A DNA stretch of 5,910 nt, taken from the NCBI GenBank assembly GCA_030671565.1, contig DAOVIC010000111.1, positions 1 through 5,910 on the forward strand, in the 5' to 3' direction. The notes under the pieces are model-generated. The model was not told where the DNA came from. It did not search any database and was given only the letters and a program-made list of their open reading frames with translations. The stretch is from Anaerohalosphaeraceae bacterium (GTDB lineage: Bacteria > Planctomycetota > Phycisphaerae > Sedimentisphaerales > Anaerohalosphaeraceae). Position numbers and translations under genes: made by a program. Positions within the stretch are counted from its first letter, which is position 1. The number at the start of each line of letters is the position of its first letter. This document shows, piece after piece, positions 1 to 5,910 of this stretch.

Positions 1-1385
1 ATCAAGGACGCCACCGCCTCGTTAGCCTCTATCATGAACATCTCGATTATTGTATGAGGATAGCTGTCGTCGGCTGGGTGAGCATCGACAACACGCCCCT
101 TTTCATCCATCACCAACTCGCATTCAGGCAGCTCCAGATGCAGCATACCCTTCTTAAAACGCCTCTGCTCGATAGCCCTGGCAAGCGTCTCCATATCCTT
201 AAGTAACGCGACAACCTCGCCTGCATGCCCTTCGGCTTTGCCCTTCAATATCTCATCGGCCTGGTGATAAGTAAGCCTTGCACGCGAACATATTATGCTG
301 TTGGAAAAACTCCTGCCCAGCACATTGCCATCGTCGTCATAAGTAATATAAGCGCTCTTTGCAAAACGCTTCTGGTTTGGCTGAAGACTGCAGATACCGT
401 TACTCAATATTTCCGGAAGCATCGGGATCACCTTGCCAGGCAGATATATGCTGTTGCCCCTGTCCTTAGCTTCCACATCAAGCGCCGAATCCATCCCAAT
501 AAAACTGCTCACATCTGCAATATGAACACCGAGCACCCAGTTACCGTCACCGTTGCGCACAAGGCTGATCGCATCGTCAAAATCCTTCGCGTCAGGCGGG
601 TCGATCGTTATAACAACATCATCGGAAATATCGTCCCTGCCCGAAGCACTTTCGACATCGAAACCGGCCGCGGCACTCCTTGCCTGATCAATGCAACCGG
701 CACTAAACTCGGCGGGCAATTGATGCTGCATGATTATTGACTTTATCTCGGTATCATACAAACCTGCCCTGCCCAGCACCTCCGTAATAACACCGGCGGG
801 AAGATTCGTACCGCTTGGATACTTTATGATCTCGACACAGACCTTGTCGCCTTTGACGACGCCTTTGGCTCCGACATCGTCAACCGATACCAGCCCGATA
901 TACTCCTTACCGTCCGGGTGAACGACCCACTGATCACCCATCTTCTCGGCTCTGCCGACAACCCGCTTGATCCCACGTTCGATGACCTTAACGACAACCC
1001 CGTTATACTGCATCACACCGCGACGAATGCCCTTCTTAATGGATCTGGCAGTAACCGTATCGCCGCTCATCGCATCGCCGCTGTCGCCTGGAGCTATAAA
1101 CAGATCCCCGTGAGCATTCACATCGGAAGGTACGACAAAACCAAAGCCGCGCTCATTTGCTCGAAAAACCCCCTTGACCGTTGCCGACATCGCGGGCAAA
1201 CCTATCTGACCGCCGCCGCCGAGGAGTATCTTGCCTTCGCTGGCAAGCAAATCCACAGCCGCTTCGAAATCGGCATAATTATTTTCACTGACCTGAAGTG
1301 ATTTTGCGACAAATTTACGCTTAACAGGCAGAGTTCGGCACCCGGCAAGAAACTTAATTATTTGTCGCCCATAAACTTCAATCAT
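1..1385 (-). CDS. rnr: Ribonuclease R (RNB-family 3'-5' exoribonuclease), N-terminal 461 residues, cut by the window edge
   Basis: RNase R degrades structured RNA processively from the 3' end and acts in mRNA turnover and rRNA quality control. Read on the minus strand from ATG 1385-1383, the frame stays open to the window edge. Residues 1-60 look like the N-terminal helix-turn-helix region. Residues 68-100 match a cold-shock/OB domain (RGFGFVVPSD, then DLFIAP), and a second OB-like segment follows to about 205. The RNB catalytic domain begins near 250: its metal-binding aspartates are D262, D268, D270 and D271 in TIDPPDAKDFDDAIS. The family block RGNSIYLPGKVIPMLPEILS follows at about 309-328. 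The rest of RNB and the expected C-terminal S1 domain lie outside the window. An AGGTGG ribosome-binding site (1396-1391) sits 5 nt before the ATG and supports this start. RNase II is the alternative, but the N-terminal extension and RNB block read as RNase R. The gene lies downstream of rpsT behind a terminator. Confidence 0.94.
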   Translation of the reverse strand, partial: MIEVYGRQIIKFLAGCRTLPVKRKFVAKSLQVSENNYADFEAAVDLLASEGKILLGGGGQIGLPAMSATVKGVFRANERGFGFVVPSDVNAHGDLFIAPGDSGDAMSGDTVTARSIKKGIRRGVMQYNGVVVKVIERGIKRVVGRAEKMGDQWVVHPDGKEYIGLVSVDDVGAKGVVKGDKVCVEIIKYPSGTNLPAGVITEVLGRAGLYDTEIKSIIMQHQLPAEFSAGCIDQARSAAAGFDVESASGRDDISDDVVITIDPPDAKDFDDAISLVRNGDGNWVLGVHIADVSSFIGMDSALDVEAKDRGNSIYLPGKVIPMLPEILSNGICSLQPNQKRFAKSAYITYDDDGNVLGRSFSNSIICSRARLTYHQADEILKGKAEGHAGEVVALLKDMETLARAIEQRRFKKGMLHLELPECELVMDEKGRVVDAHPADDSYPHTIIEMFMIEANEAVASL

Positions 1386-1414
1386 TAAGACCACCTAAAA
1401 GACTCGCATTAAAA

Positions 1415-1500
1415 CAGCTTCGCTGAAAGCGAATCCACCACTACTGCCTGAGCTGAGCAAAGCGAAATCCGCCTTTGGAGGACCTGCTGCCTGCTTTTCA
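1415..1500. repeat. Intergenic hairpin and short imperfect direct repeats upstream of rnr
   Basis: This non-coding stretch lies between the rpsT terminator and rnr. It contains a 6-bp hairpin, TTCGCT-GAA-AGCGAA (1419-1433). It also has two imperfect direct copies of AAAGCGAA(A)TCC(A/G)CC (1426-1439 and 1459-1473), two copies of CTGCCTG (1444-1450 and 1487-1493), and an imperfect stem TCCGCC-TTT-GGAGGA (1468-1482, one mismatch). Such doubled hairpin-prone modules resemble small dispersed intergenic repeats, but only one locus is visible here, so dispersal is a guess. No convincing rnr promoter could be picked out in the same stretch. Confidence 0.4.
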
Positions 1501-1510
1501 CTATTTACGC

Positions 1511-1551
1511 AAAAAGGCGCCCAACCGATATTTATACATCGGCCAGACGCC
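1511..1551 (-). terminator. Intrinsic terminator of rpsT
   Basis: In the minus-strand RNA, 14 bases (1551-1538) pair without a gap with 14 bases (1529-1516), counting several G-U pairs. The loop is 8 nt (1537-1530) and five U follow (1515-1511). The stem foot is GGCG/CGCC. It begins 40 nt after the rpsT stop and points away from it, as expected for a Rho-independent terminator of that gene. It would separate rpsT from rnr unless there is readthrough. Confidence 0.85.
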
Positions 1552-1591
1552 ATGTAACCTGCAAACAAATAACTATACGGACAGAATAGAT

Positions 1592-1861
1592 CTACTTCGA
1601 AGCAAGGCTGTTCAATTGCCTGGCCATACGAGACTTGATCCGGCCCGCCGTATTCTTGTGCATCGTACTGGTCGCAGCTACCTTATCGAGCTTCTTGACC
1701 AACAGGCAGAACTTCTCCTGAGCACCTTTGTTGTCACCGGCAGCAACAGCCGCCTGGAAATGTTTGATCTGTGTTTTCACCATGCTCTTACGTGCACGAT
1801 TGATAACACGCCGTTTTTCGTTTTGCCTTACTCTTTTCTTGGCTGATAAAGAATTCGCCAC
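1592..1861 (-). CDS. rpsT: Small ribosomal subunit protein bS20
   Basis: S20 is a primary 16S rRNA-binding protein of the 30S subunit. The 89-residue product has the usual length and composition. It opens with MANSLSAKKRVRQNEKRR, then has RARKSMVKT, and ends with the conserved NTAGRIKSRMARQLN region near residues 69-84. It is strongly basic and mostly helical in character. The start codon is GTG (1861-1859), with AGGAG 6 nt upstream, and starting there gives the conserved MANS opening exactly. The stop is TAG, followed 40 nt later by a strong terminator, so the gene is probably a single transcription unit from a promoter near 1914. A non-ATG start is also known for E. coli rpsT, where S20 represses its own translation. 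Similar control here is an inference. The neighbours are a TPR gene upstream and rnr downstream, all on the same strand. Confidence 0.97.
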   Translation of the reverse strand: MANSLSAKKRVRQNEKRRVINRARKSMVKTQIKHFQAAVAAGDNKGAQEKFCLLVKKLDKVAATSTMHKNTAGRIKSRMARQLNSLASK

Positions 1862-1867
1862 TGTTAA

Positions 1868-1872
1868 CTCCT
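1868..1872 (-). promoter_or_regulatory. Ribosome-binding site of rpsT (supports the GTG start)
   Basis: AGGAG on the minus strand is followed by a 6-nt spacer (TTAACA) and then GTG. The good spacing, together with the conserved protein N-terminus, fixes the GTG as the start. Confidence 0.8.
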
Positions 1873-1908
1873 AATTATTTCTAGTTTTTTTTAAAAGTAC
1901 ACTAATAT

Positions 1909-1914
1909 ATTATA
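1909..1914 (-). promoter_or_regulatory. Candidate -10 box of the rpsT promoter
   Basis: A perfect TATAAT lies on the minus strand about 48 nt before the GTG start, in an AT-rich stretch. A transcript from it would have a leader of roughly 40 nt. No good TTGACA-like -35 box is present at 16-18 bp; the nearest weak match is TTAGAC at 14 bp. The call rests on the -10 match and position alone. Confidence 0.45.
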
Positions 1915-1968
1915 TTGGGCACTGAGAGGTCTAATTATTTAGGGTAGCTCTAATAATTGCTTTTGAGC

Positions 1969-2079
1969 GGCAAGTAGAAGATTTTTGTGTTCCGGCAAGG
2001 AAGACAAATCAGCCTTAGTTGAAGCTAAGGCGGCTTTTGTCTGACGCCGACCGGAATCAAAAAGATTCGCTTGTTCGCC
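1969..2079. repeat. Large nested imperfect palindrome between the TPR gene and rpsT
   Basis: Several inverted-repeat pairs are nested around one centre. The core is GCCTTAG/CTAAGGC (2012-2018 with 2025-2031, 6-nt loop). Outside it come AGACAAA/TTTGTCT (2002-2008 with 2036-2042), TTCCGG/CCGGAA (1990-1995 with 2051-2056) and TTTTTG/CAAAAA (1982-1987 with 2058-2063). The outermost pairing is weaker: GGCAAG (1969-1974) against CTTG plus GCC (2070-2079). The element starts 23 bp beyond the TPR gene's stop. No clean U-tract follows the core on either strand, so it is not a textbook terminator. It could be the TPR transcript's 3' end structure, a structured RNA, or a MITE-like mobile relic. Confidence 0.6.
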
Positions 2080-2102
2080 AAAATGAATTTTTAAAGGTTC
2101 CC

Positions 2103-3497
2103 TTAACTCGCTGCATTACGCAGTTTATTTACCCTGTCCTTAACATCTTTATAATCAAAGTCAAGCTGTGCAAGCTTGCGATACATCTGAAGAGCTTTTT
2201 CTTCCTGTCCATCCTCTTCATAGCTTCTGGCCAGGTTATAACGAAGATCCTTTGCCACATCACCATCCTTGACCTCGCATACATCAATCGCACGAGTGAA
2301 GATATCGATGGCATCACTATACCAGCCTTTCAGGAAGAAGCAAAGACCCGTCTCGTCCATCGCCGCCAGTTTACGTCTCGGATCACGCTGTGCCTGCTGC
2401 AAAAACGGGATCGCCGCATCATATTCTTTACTCTTGATCAAACAAAGGGCATACTCATATTTCATGCCAAGGTCCATCGGATTATGATCGACGCACTGCT
2501 TATAATGTTCTTTCTCCGCCTTGCTTAACTTATCTGTCGCAAGCTGAAGTTGATTTTTAAGATGACTCTCGCCGGCATTCGCCTTCAACGCCGCTTTGGC
2601 CTCATGGATATCGAGACGAAGCTTCTTGATCGTAAGCTCACCCTCGCGCTTCTTAAAAGCAAAATCATCGCTGCGATTATAAGCATCCCGCAATACGTTA
2701 ACGGCTGATTCATAGCCTTCAAGCGTATTTAAGGCACAGAGTGCATCGGCAAGCCTCAAAACATTGACCACACTCCTGGGGTCCTTCAAAACCGCCTTCT
2801 TCGCATCGTCAACATTTTTCTGGCGAACATCGACCGTCTGTACCAGCCGCTGCTGCGAATGCAGTTCATCCTGCCCTTCCTTGTCTTTTATCGACTTTTG
2901 AAAACTGCCCGCTTCTTCATACTTACCCTTCTGCATCGTTAAATGAGCCGACAGATTTCGCAGCTCATCCTGAAGCGCATCATTATCAGGTCGAAGGTCC
3001 AGGGCACGATTGCACATTTTCACCGCCTCGCTGTACATCTCCATCGCCGCAAAACTGTCCTTAAGAAGGAGGTAAGTCGCAAAAGACGGCCTCTCATTCG
3101 CACGGTTGGCTTCATAAACTAACTGAGCTATCCACTGCGCAGTACGATGAAAACCGCCGCTGACAGCCGAACGAAGCATCGACTCGGCATACGGCAAATG
3201 GTCCGGATCTTTCGCAAGAAGAAACTCCGCATTAAGCATCTCATCGAGAGGTTGCTTGTTGCTGTGACGTTTCATCTTCTCAACCATCGAGGCCTTCTTG
3301 CCGCCCTTGCCCTGCCGGATCAATGCAAGACGACGCAAAGGCGCATGACCATCCTCGATCGCATCGGGAGCTCGCCTGAGCCCCTCGATGTACATATCGA
3401 TGGCATAATCGAAGTTGTCCGTAGAGGCAACTTCTTCGGCACGTTCAAAAAAAAGTATAGCTTTTTCGAGGCCGTTATCAATGTCGTTATCCGGCAT
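2103..3497 (-). CDS. TPR-repeat protein of unknown function, cytoplasmic
   Basis: This 464-residue protein is built of helical repeats. TPR-like units are readable at about 12-45 (FFERAEEVASTDNFDYAIDM), 140-172 (ending MCNRALDLRPDN), 345-372 (YEYALCLIKSKEYDAAIPFL), 378-405 (TGLCFFLKGWYSDAIDIF) and 417-447 (YNLARSYEEDGQEEKALQMY). The last three are the clearest and run in tandem. A charged Lys/Glu-rich stretch at roughly 280-332 has coiled-coil character. There is no signal peptide or membrane segment, so it should be cytoplasmic and serve as a protein-interaction scaffold. The ATG at 3497 has GGGAG 8 nt upstream; an ATG at 3504 is out of frame. It reads in the same direction as rpsT but is separated from it by about 240 bp containing a palindrome and a -10 box, so co-transcription is doubtful. 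No enzyme motif was found and the partner is unknown. Confidence 0.85.
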   Translation of the reverse strand: MPDNDIDNGLEKAILFFERAEEVASTDNFDYAIDMYIEGLRRAPDAIEDGHAPLRRLALIRQGKGGKKASMVEKMKRHSNKQPLDEMLNAEFLLAKDPDHLPYAESMLRSAVSGGFHRTAQWIAQLVYEANRANERPSFATYLLLKDSFAAMEMYSEAVKMCNRALDLRPDNDALQDELRNLSAHLTMQKGKYEEAGSFQKSIKDKEGQDELHSQQRLVQTVDVRQKNVDDAKKAVLKDPRSVVNVLRLADALCALNTLEGYESAVNVLRDAYNRSDDFAFKKREGELTIKKLRLDIHEAKAALKANAGESHLKNQLQLATDKLSKAEKEHYKQCVDHNPMDLGMKYEYALCLIKSKEYDAAIPFLQQAQRDPRRKLAAMDETGLCFFLKGWYSDAIDIFTRAIDVCEVKDGDVAKDLRYNLARSYEEDGQEEKALQMYRKLAQLDFDYKDVKDRVNKLRNAAS

Positions 3498-3533
3498 ATT
3501 CCATGCTCCCTGGCACGATTACTGTAACAATAT

Positions 3534-3563
3534 ATAATAAGGGGAGAAGTACCCTCTTGTCAA
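3534..3563 (-). promoter_or_regulatory. Promoter of the TPR gene
   Basis: A perfect -35 hexamer TTGACA (3563-3558) is followed after 18 bp by TATTAT (3539-3534) on the minus strand. Transcription would begin near 3527, giving a leader of about 30 nt that contains the GGGAG ribosome-binding site. It fits a housekeeping sigma-70-type promoter. Confidence 0.65.
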
Positions 3564-3573
3564 CAAATAAAAC

Positions 3574-3602
3574 TTGTACTCTGCCCTCGCACATGTTATT
3601 TT
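3574..3602 (+). promoter_or_regulatory. Candidate promoter of glyA
   Basis: TTGTAC (3574-3579), a 17-bp spacer and TATTTT (3597-3602) lie on the plus strand just ahead of glyA, back to back with the TPR-gene promoter. Both hexamers deviate from consensus, so the call is tentative. The implied leader is only about 30 nt, too short for a riboswitch. Confidence 0.35.
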
Positions 3603-3627
3603 TGAGGCGAATATTAACCCTGATTGC

Positions 3628-3631
3628 GGAG
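3628..3631 (+). promoter_or_regulatory. Ribosome-binding site that decides the glyA start
   Basis: GGAG lies 9 nt before the ATG at 3641 but directly abuts the ATG at 3632. The usable spacing therefore favours 3641 as the start. Choosing 3632 would add only three residues (MSS). Confidence 0.6.
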
Positions 3632-3640
3632 ATGTCAAGT

Positions 3641-4903
3641 ATGTTATCAGCTTTAGAAAAGTATGATCCTCAGATTTTCGAATTATTAACGCAGGAAAAG
3701 GCCAGACAAAGTGCCTCTATTAGACTTATCCCATCCGAAAACTACGTTTCAAAAGCCGTTATGCAGGCAACAGGCAGCTGTCTGACCAACAAATATGCCG
3801 AAGGATACCCCTCAAAACGCTATTATGAGGGCCAGCAAGTAACGGATCTTATAGAGTCCATAGCCACACAGAGGGCAAAAAAAATATTCCACGCAGACCA
3901 CGCAAACGTCCAGTCATACTCCGGCTCAGTGGCAAATGTCGCCGCATACGCCGCACTACTTAACCCTGGCGACACCATTATGGGACTATCCCTGCCCTAC
4001 GGCGGACACCTAACCCATGGATGGAAAGTGAGCCTGACAAGCAAAGTCTACAATTCCGTCCAGTACGAACTGAATCCAGACACCGGAAGGCTTGATTTCG
4101 ACCAGATAAGGGATCTCGCGAAAAAACACAAACCTAAAATGATTATTTCCGGCGCAACTGCCTATCCGCGAGAGATCGAATTCGACAAATTCGGTGAGAT
4201 CGCCAAAGAAGTCGGCGCATATCACCTAAGCGACATCGCACACATCTCAGGCCTCGTCATCGCGGGCATCCACATAAGCCCCGTCCCGCACGCCGACATC
4301 GTCTCGACAACAACACACAAAACGCTCCGCGGTCCAAGAGGCGGAATGCTCCTCTGCAAGGAAAAGCACGCAAAAAAACTGGACTCGGCGGTATTCCCCG
4401 GCCTCCAGGGCGGACCTCACATGCATACAATTACAGCCATCGCCGTCGCATTAGCCGAAGCTGACACCAACGAATTCGTCGAATATGCAAAGCAGATCGT
4501 CAAAAATGCAAAAAGACTGGCGGACAAACTCATGGAAGGCGGATTTGATCTCGTCTCAGGCGGAACAGATAACCACCTGCTATTACTGGACTTAAGAAAC
4601 AAAAATGTCCTCGGCAAAAAGGTCGCAAAGGCTCTCGACAGGGCAGGGATCGTCTCAAATTACAACACCATACCAAACGACCCGTCAACACCTTTCAACC
4701 CAAGCGGACTAAGGATCGGAACACCCGCCGTAACAACAAGGGGAATGAAAGAAGACCAGATGGACATCATTGCCAGTGCCATCAAAACCGTCGTCGAAAA
4801 CATAGATAACGAATCTGTCCTTGAACAGGTCCGCAGAGAAATGCTGCTGCTTTGCTCGAACTTCCCGGTACCGGACCACTTCATTATACCTCCAAAACCA
4901 TAA
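3641..4903 (+). CDS. glyA: Serine hydroxymethyltransferase
   Basis: This PLP enzyme converts serine and tetrahydrofolate to glycine and methylenetetrahydrofolate, the main source of one-carbon units in the cytoplasm. From ATG 3641 the product has 420 residues, the normal bacterial length. Conserved blocks run in order: IRLIPSENYVS (27-37), TNKYAEGYPSKRYYEG (49-64), LPYGGHLTHG (118-127), SDIAHISGL (197-205, the aspartate that contacts the PLP ring nitrogen), STTTHKTLRGPRGG (222-235, with K227 the Schiff-base lysine), FPGLQGGPHMH (252-262) and SGLRIGTPA (355-363, R358 for the substrate carboxylate). All catalytic elements are present, so it should be active. The same frame is open upstream to ATG 3503, but those 46 codons do not resemble SHMT and overlap the divergent promoter region, so the longer start was rejected. 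The next gene begins 13 bp after the TAA, which suggests an operon. Confidence 0.97.
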   Translation: MLSALEKYDPQIFELLTQEKARQSASIRLIPSENYVSKAVMQATGSCLTNKYAEGYPSKRYYEGQQVTDLIESIATQRAKKIFHADHANVQSYSGSVANVAAYAALLNPGDTIMGLSLPYGGHLTHGWKVSLTSKVYNSVQYELNPDTGRLDFDQIRDLAKKHKPKMIISGATAYPREIEFDKFGEIAKEVGAYHLSDIAHISGLVIAGIHISPVPHADIVSTTTHKTLRGPRGGMLLCKEKHAKKLDSAVFPGLQGGPHMHTITAIAVALAEADTNEFVEYAKQIVKNAKRLADKLMEGGFDLVSGGTDNHLLLLDLRNKNVLGKKVAKALDRAGIVSNYNTIPNDPSTPFNPSGLRIGTPAVTTRGMKEDQMDIIASAIKTVVENIDNESVLEQVRREMLLLCSNFPVPDHFIIPPKP

Positions 4904-4916
4904 TTGGGAAACGGCA

Positions 4917-5910
4917 ATGGACAATACAAAACTAAAAACTGCTATTCTGGGACTCAATACTGACGGACTCGACCTGCTAAAAGCCGCTGCATCCATCAGG
5001 GATTTCGATATCTGCGCCGTTGCCGACAAAGATATCAACCTTGCCGAAAAAATCGCCGCAACATACGACTCCGAGCCCTTCGATGACTACAGGCAGCTCG
5101 TAATACAAAACGATCTGGACATCCTCCTCGTCGGCGCCCCGATATATCTCTGCAGCGACCAGATTCAAACCGCAATAAATAAAAACATCAATGTCGTAAA
5201 AATCGTACCCCCATCACTGAATTTTGAGCAAACCGCCGACTTCGTAAAGACCGCCAAAAGAAACAACGTCCGCCTACTGACCATCTCACCGAACAGGTTT
5301 GCCCCCGGCTTTACAAAACTAAGGGAATACCTCCGGGATAAGGATCTTTCGCAGTTTCACTTGATAACCGCGATTTGCTTTTTGCCCGACTATCTTAACG
5401 ATCTCGAAGACAGGTGGCTAAACGACCCGGAAATGGCAGGCGGCGGAGTCCTCCTTAGAAACTGTTACCATATCATCGACGAACTGGTCATGGACATAGG
5501 CCTGCCGGAGCAAGTATACGCAGTCAGCACAAATCACGCGCCGGACAGACAACAGCGGCTCTCGATTACAGAAGACACCATCAACGTCACTTTTAAATTC
5601 TCCGAAACGCTCATAGCAAACCTGACCGCGACAAGGATCTTCGGCCCGCAAAAGCAGTCGATAAGGATACACAGCGACAAGTTATGCATCACAGCATCCG
5701 CCGATTCCTTCACGGTCGCAGACAACACCGGCACCATCATAGAACAGTCGAAATCAGACACAACAAGGCTCGAAAACATCGAAACCACACTGATAAACAT
5801 CGCCGCAGGCATAACAAAACCTGACTCAAACCCCATTCTAGGCGATGAAACATCGGACCTGAAAAACATGGCAGTAATAGAATCCGCCTACCTGTCAACA
5901 AGAACAGCAA
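4917..5910 (+). CDS. Gfo/Idh/MocA-family Rossmann oxidoreductase homologue with degenerate active site, cut by the window edge
   Basis: The ATG at 4917 has GGGA 7 nt upstream and follows the glyA stop by 13 bp. The frame is open to the window end, giving 331 residues so far. Residues 5-120 form an NAD(P)-binding Rossmann pattern: the first strand and turn TAILGLNTDGLDLLKAA, an acidic residue closing the second strand (AVADKD, D37), and the DILLVGAP strand at 68-75. The C-terminal alpha/beta domain carries GGGVLLRNCYHIIDEL (175-190), matching the family's GGG-x-L-x-D-x-G-x-H-x-x-D block. Several key positions differ: GxGxxG reads GxNxxG (12-17), the EKP motif reads IVP (96-98), and the triad aspartate is R181. 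H185 and D188 are kept. It may be a divergent dehydrogenase or a non-catalytic sugar- or cofactor-binding relative; the substrate cannot be told. Family membership is likely, function is not. Co-transcription with glyA is inferred from spacing. Confidence 0.8.
   Translation, partial: MDNTKLKTAILGLNTDGLDLLKAAASIRDFDICAVADKDINLAEKIAATYDSEPFDDYRQLVIQNDLDILLVGAPIYLCSDQIQTAINKNINVVKIVPPSLNFEQTADFVKTAKRNNVRLLTISPNRFAPGFTKLREYLRDKDLSQFHLITAICFLPDYLNDLEDRWLNDPEMAGGGVLLRNCYHIIDELVMDIGLPEQVYAVSTNHAPDRQQRLSITEDTINVTFKFSETLIANLTATRIFGPQKQSIRIHSDKLCITASADSFTVADNTGTIIEQSKSDTTRLENIETTLINIAAGITKPDSNPILGDETSDLKNMAVIESAYLSTRTA

Noticed and set aside
225..1301. Three plus-strand open frames (225-740, 730-921, 918-1301)
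   Set aside because: They lie fully antisense to rnr, whose protein carries clear RNase R motifs. The plus-strand products show no recognisable domains.
1415..1500. CRISPR array
   Set aside because: There are only two short, imperfect copies, with no regular repeat and spacer length and no cas genes.
1475..1846. Plus-strand open frame of 123 codons
   Set aside because: It overlaps rpsT almost entirely in antisense and also crosses the rpsT terminator. It has no family resemblance.
1969..2079. Simple Rho-independent terminator of the TPR gene
   Set aside because: The stem core is followed by UGAUUUGUCUUCC, not a U-tract, and the pairing extends far beyond a terminator hairpin. A role as a transcript end is still possible.
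2019..2528. Plus-strand frames opposite the TPR gene (also 2269-2487 and 3147-3527) and a minus-strand frame 2129-2317
   Set aside because: These are other-frame readings of the TPR gene, which has readable repeat units across the region.
3503..3640. Long N-terminal extension of glyA from ATG 3503
   Set aside because: The extra residues do not match SHMT, they overlap the divergent promoters, and a ribosome-binding site is positioned for ATG 3641.
3541..3640. Glycine or tetrahydrofolate riboswitch ahead of glyA
   Set aside because: The likely leader is only about 30 nt and no conserved riboswitch core could be seen.
4010..5869. Minus-strand frames opposite glyA and the oxidoreductase gene
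   Set aside because: They are antisense to genes with clear family motifs, have no supporting domains, and probably arise from the skewed base composition.

Overview
The window holds five protein genes in two divergent blocks. It looks like ordinary bacterial chromosome: there is no transposase, integrase, phage gene, CRISPR array, tRNA or rRNA. Moderate GC, a Gram-negative-type RNase R and a cytoplasmic TPR protein next to ribosomal protein S20 would fit a planctomycete-like lineage such as Phycisphaerae. That placement is an impression from gene content and style, not something the sequence proves.

The minus-strand block reads from about 3563 down to position 1. It starts with a promoter (TTGACA, 18 bp, TATTAT) and a 464-residue TPR-repeat protein of unknown role. 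A roughly 240-bp intergenic region follows, holding a large nested palindrome and a -10-like box. Next come rpsT (ribosomal protein S20, GTG start), a strong intrinsic terminator, a stretch of about 90 bp with short imperfect repeats and a hairpin, and then rnr (RNase R). The rnr gene runs off the left edge of the window.

The plus-strand block starts at about 3574 with a weak candidate promoter. It holds glyA (serine hydroxymethyltransferase, complete) and, 13 bp after its stop, a Gfo/Idh/MocA-type Rossmann oxidoreductase homologue that runs off the right edge. The short gap suggests one operon.

Functionally, rpsT and rnr belong to ribosome assembly and RNA turnover, and glyA supplies glycine and one-carbon units. 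The TPR protein and the oxidoreductase homologue are the two genes without a clear role. The oxidoreductase is the most interesting protein, because the Lys and Asp of the family's catalytic triad appear to be replaced. The most interesting non-coding element is the nested palindrome at about 1969-2079. I see no multi-gene system that I would call new.
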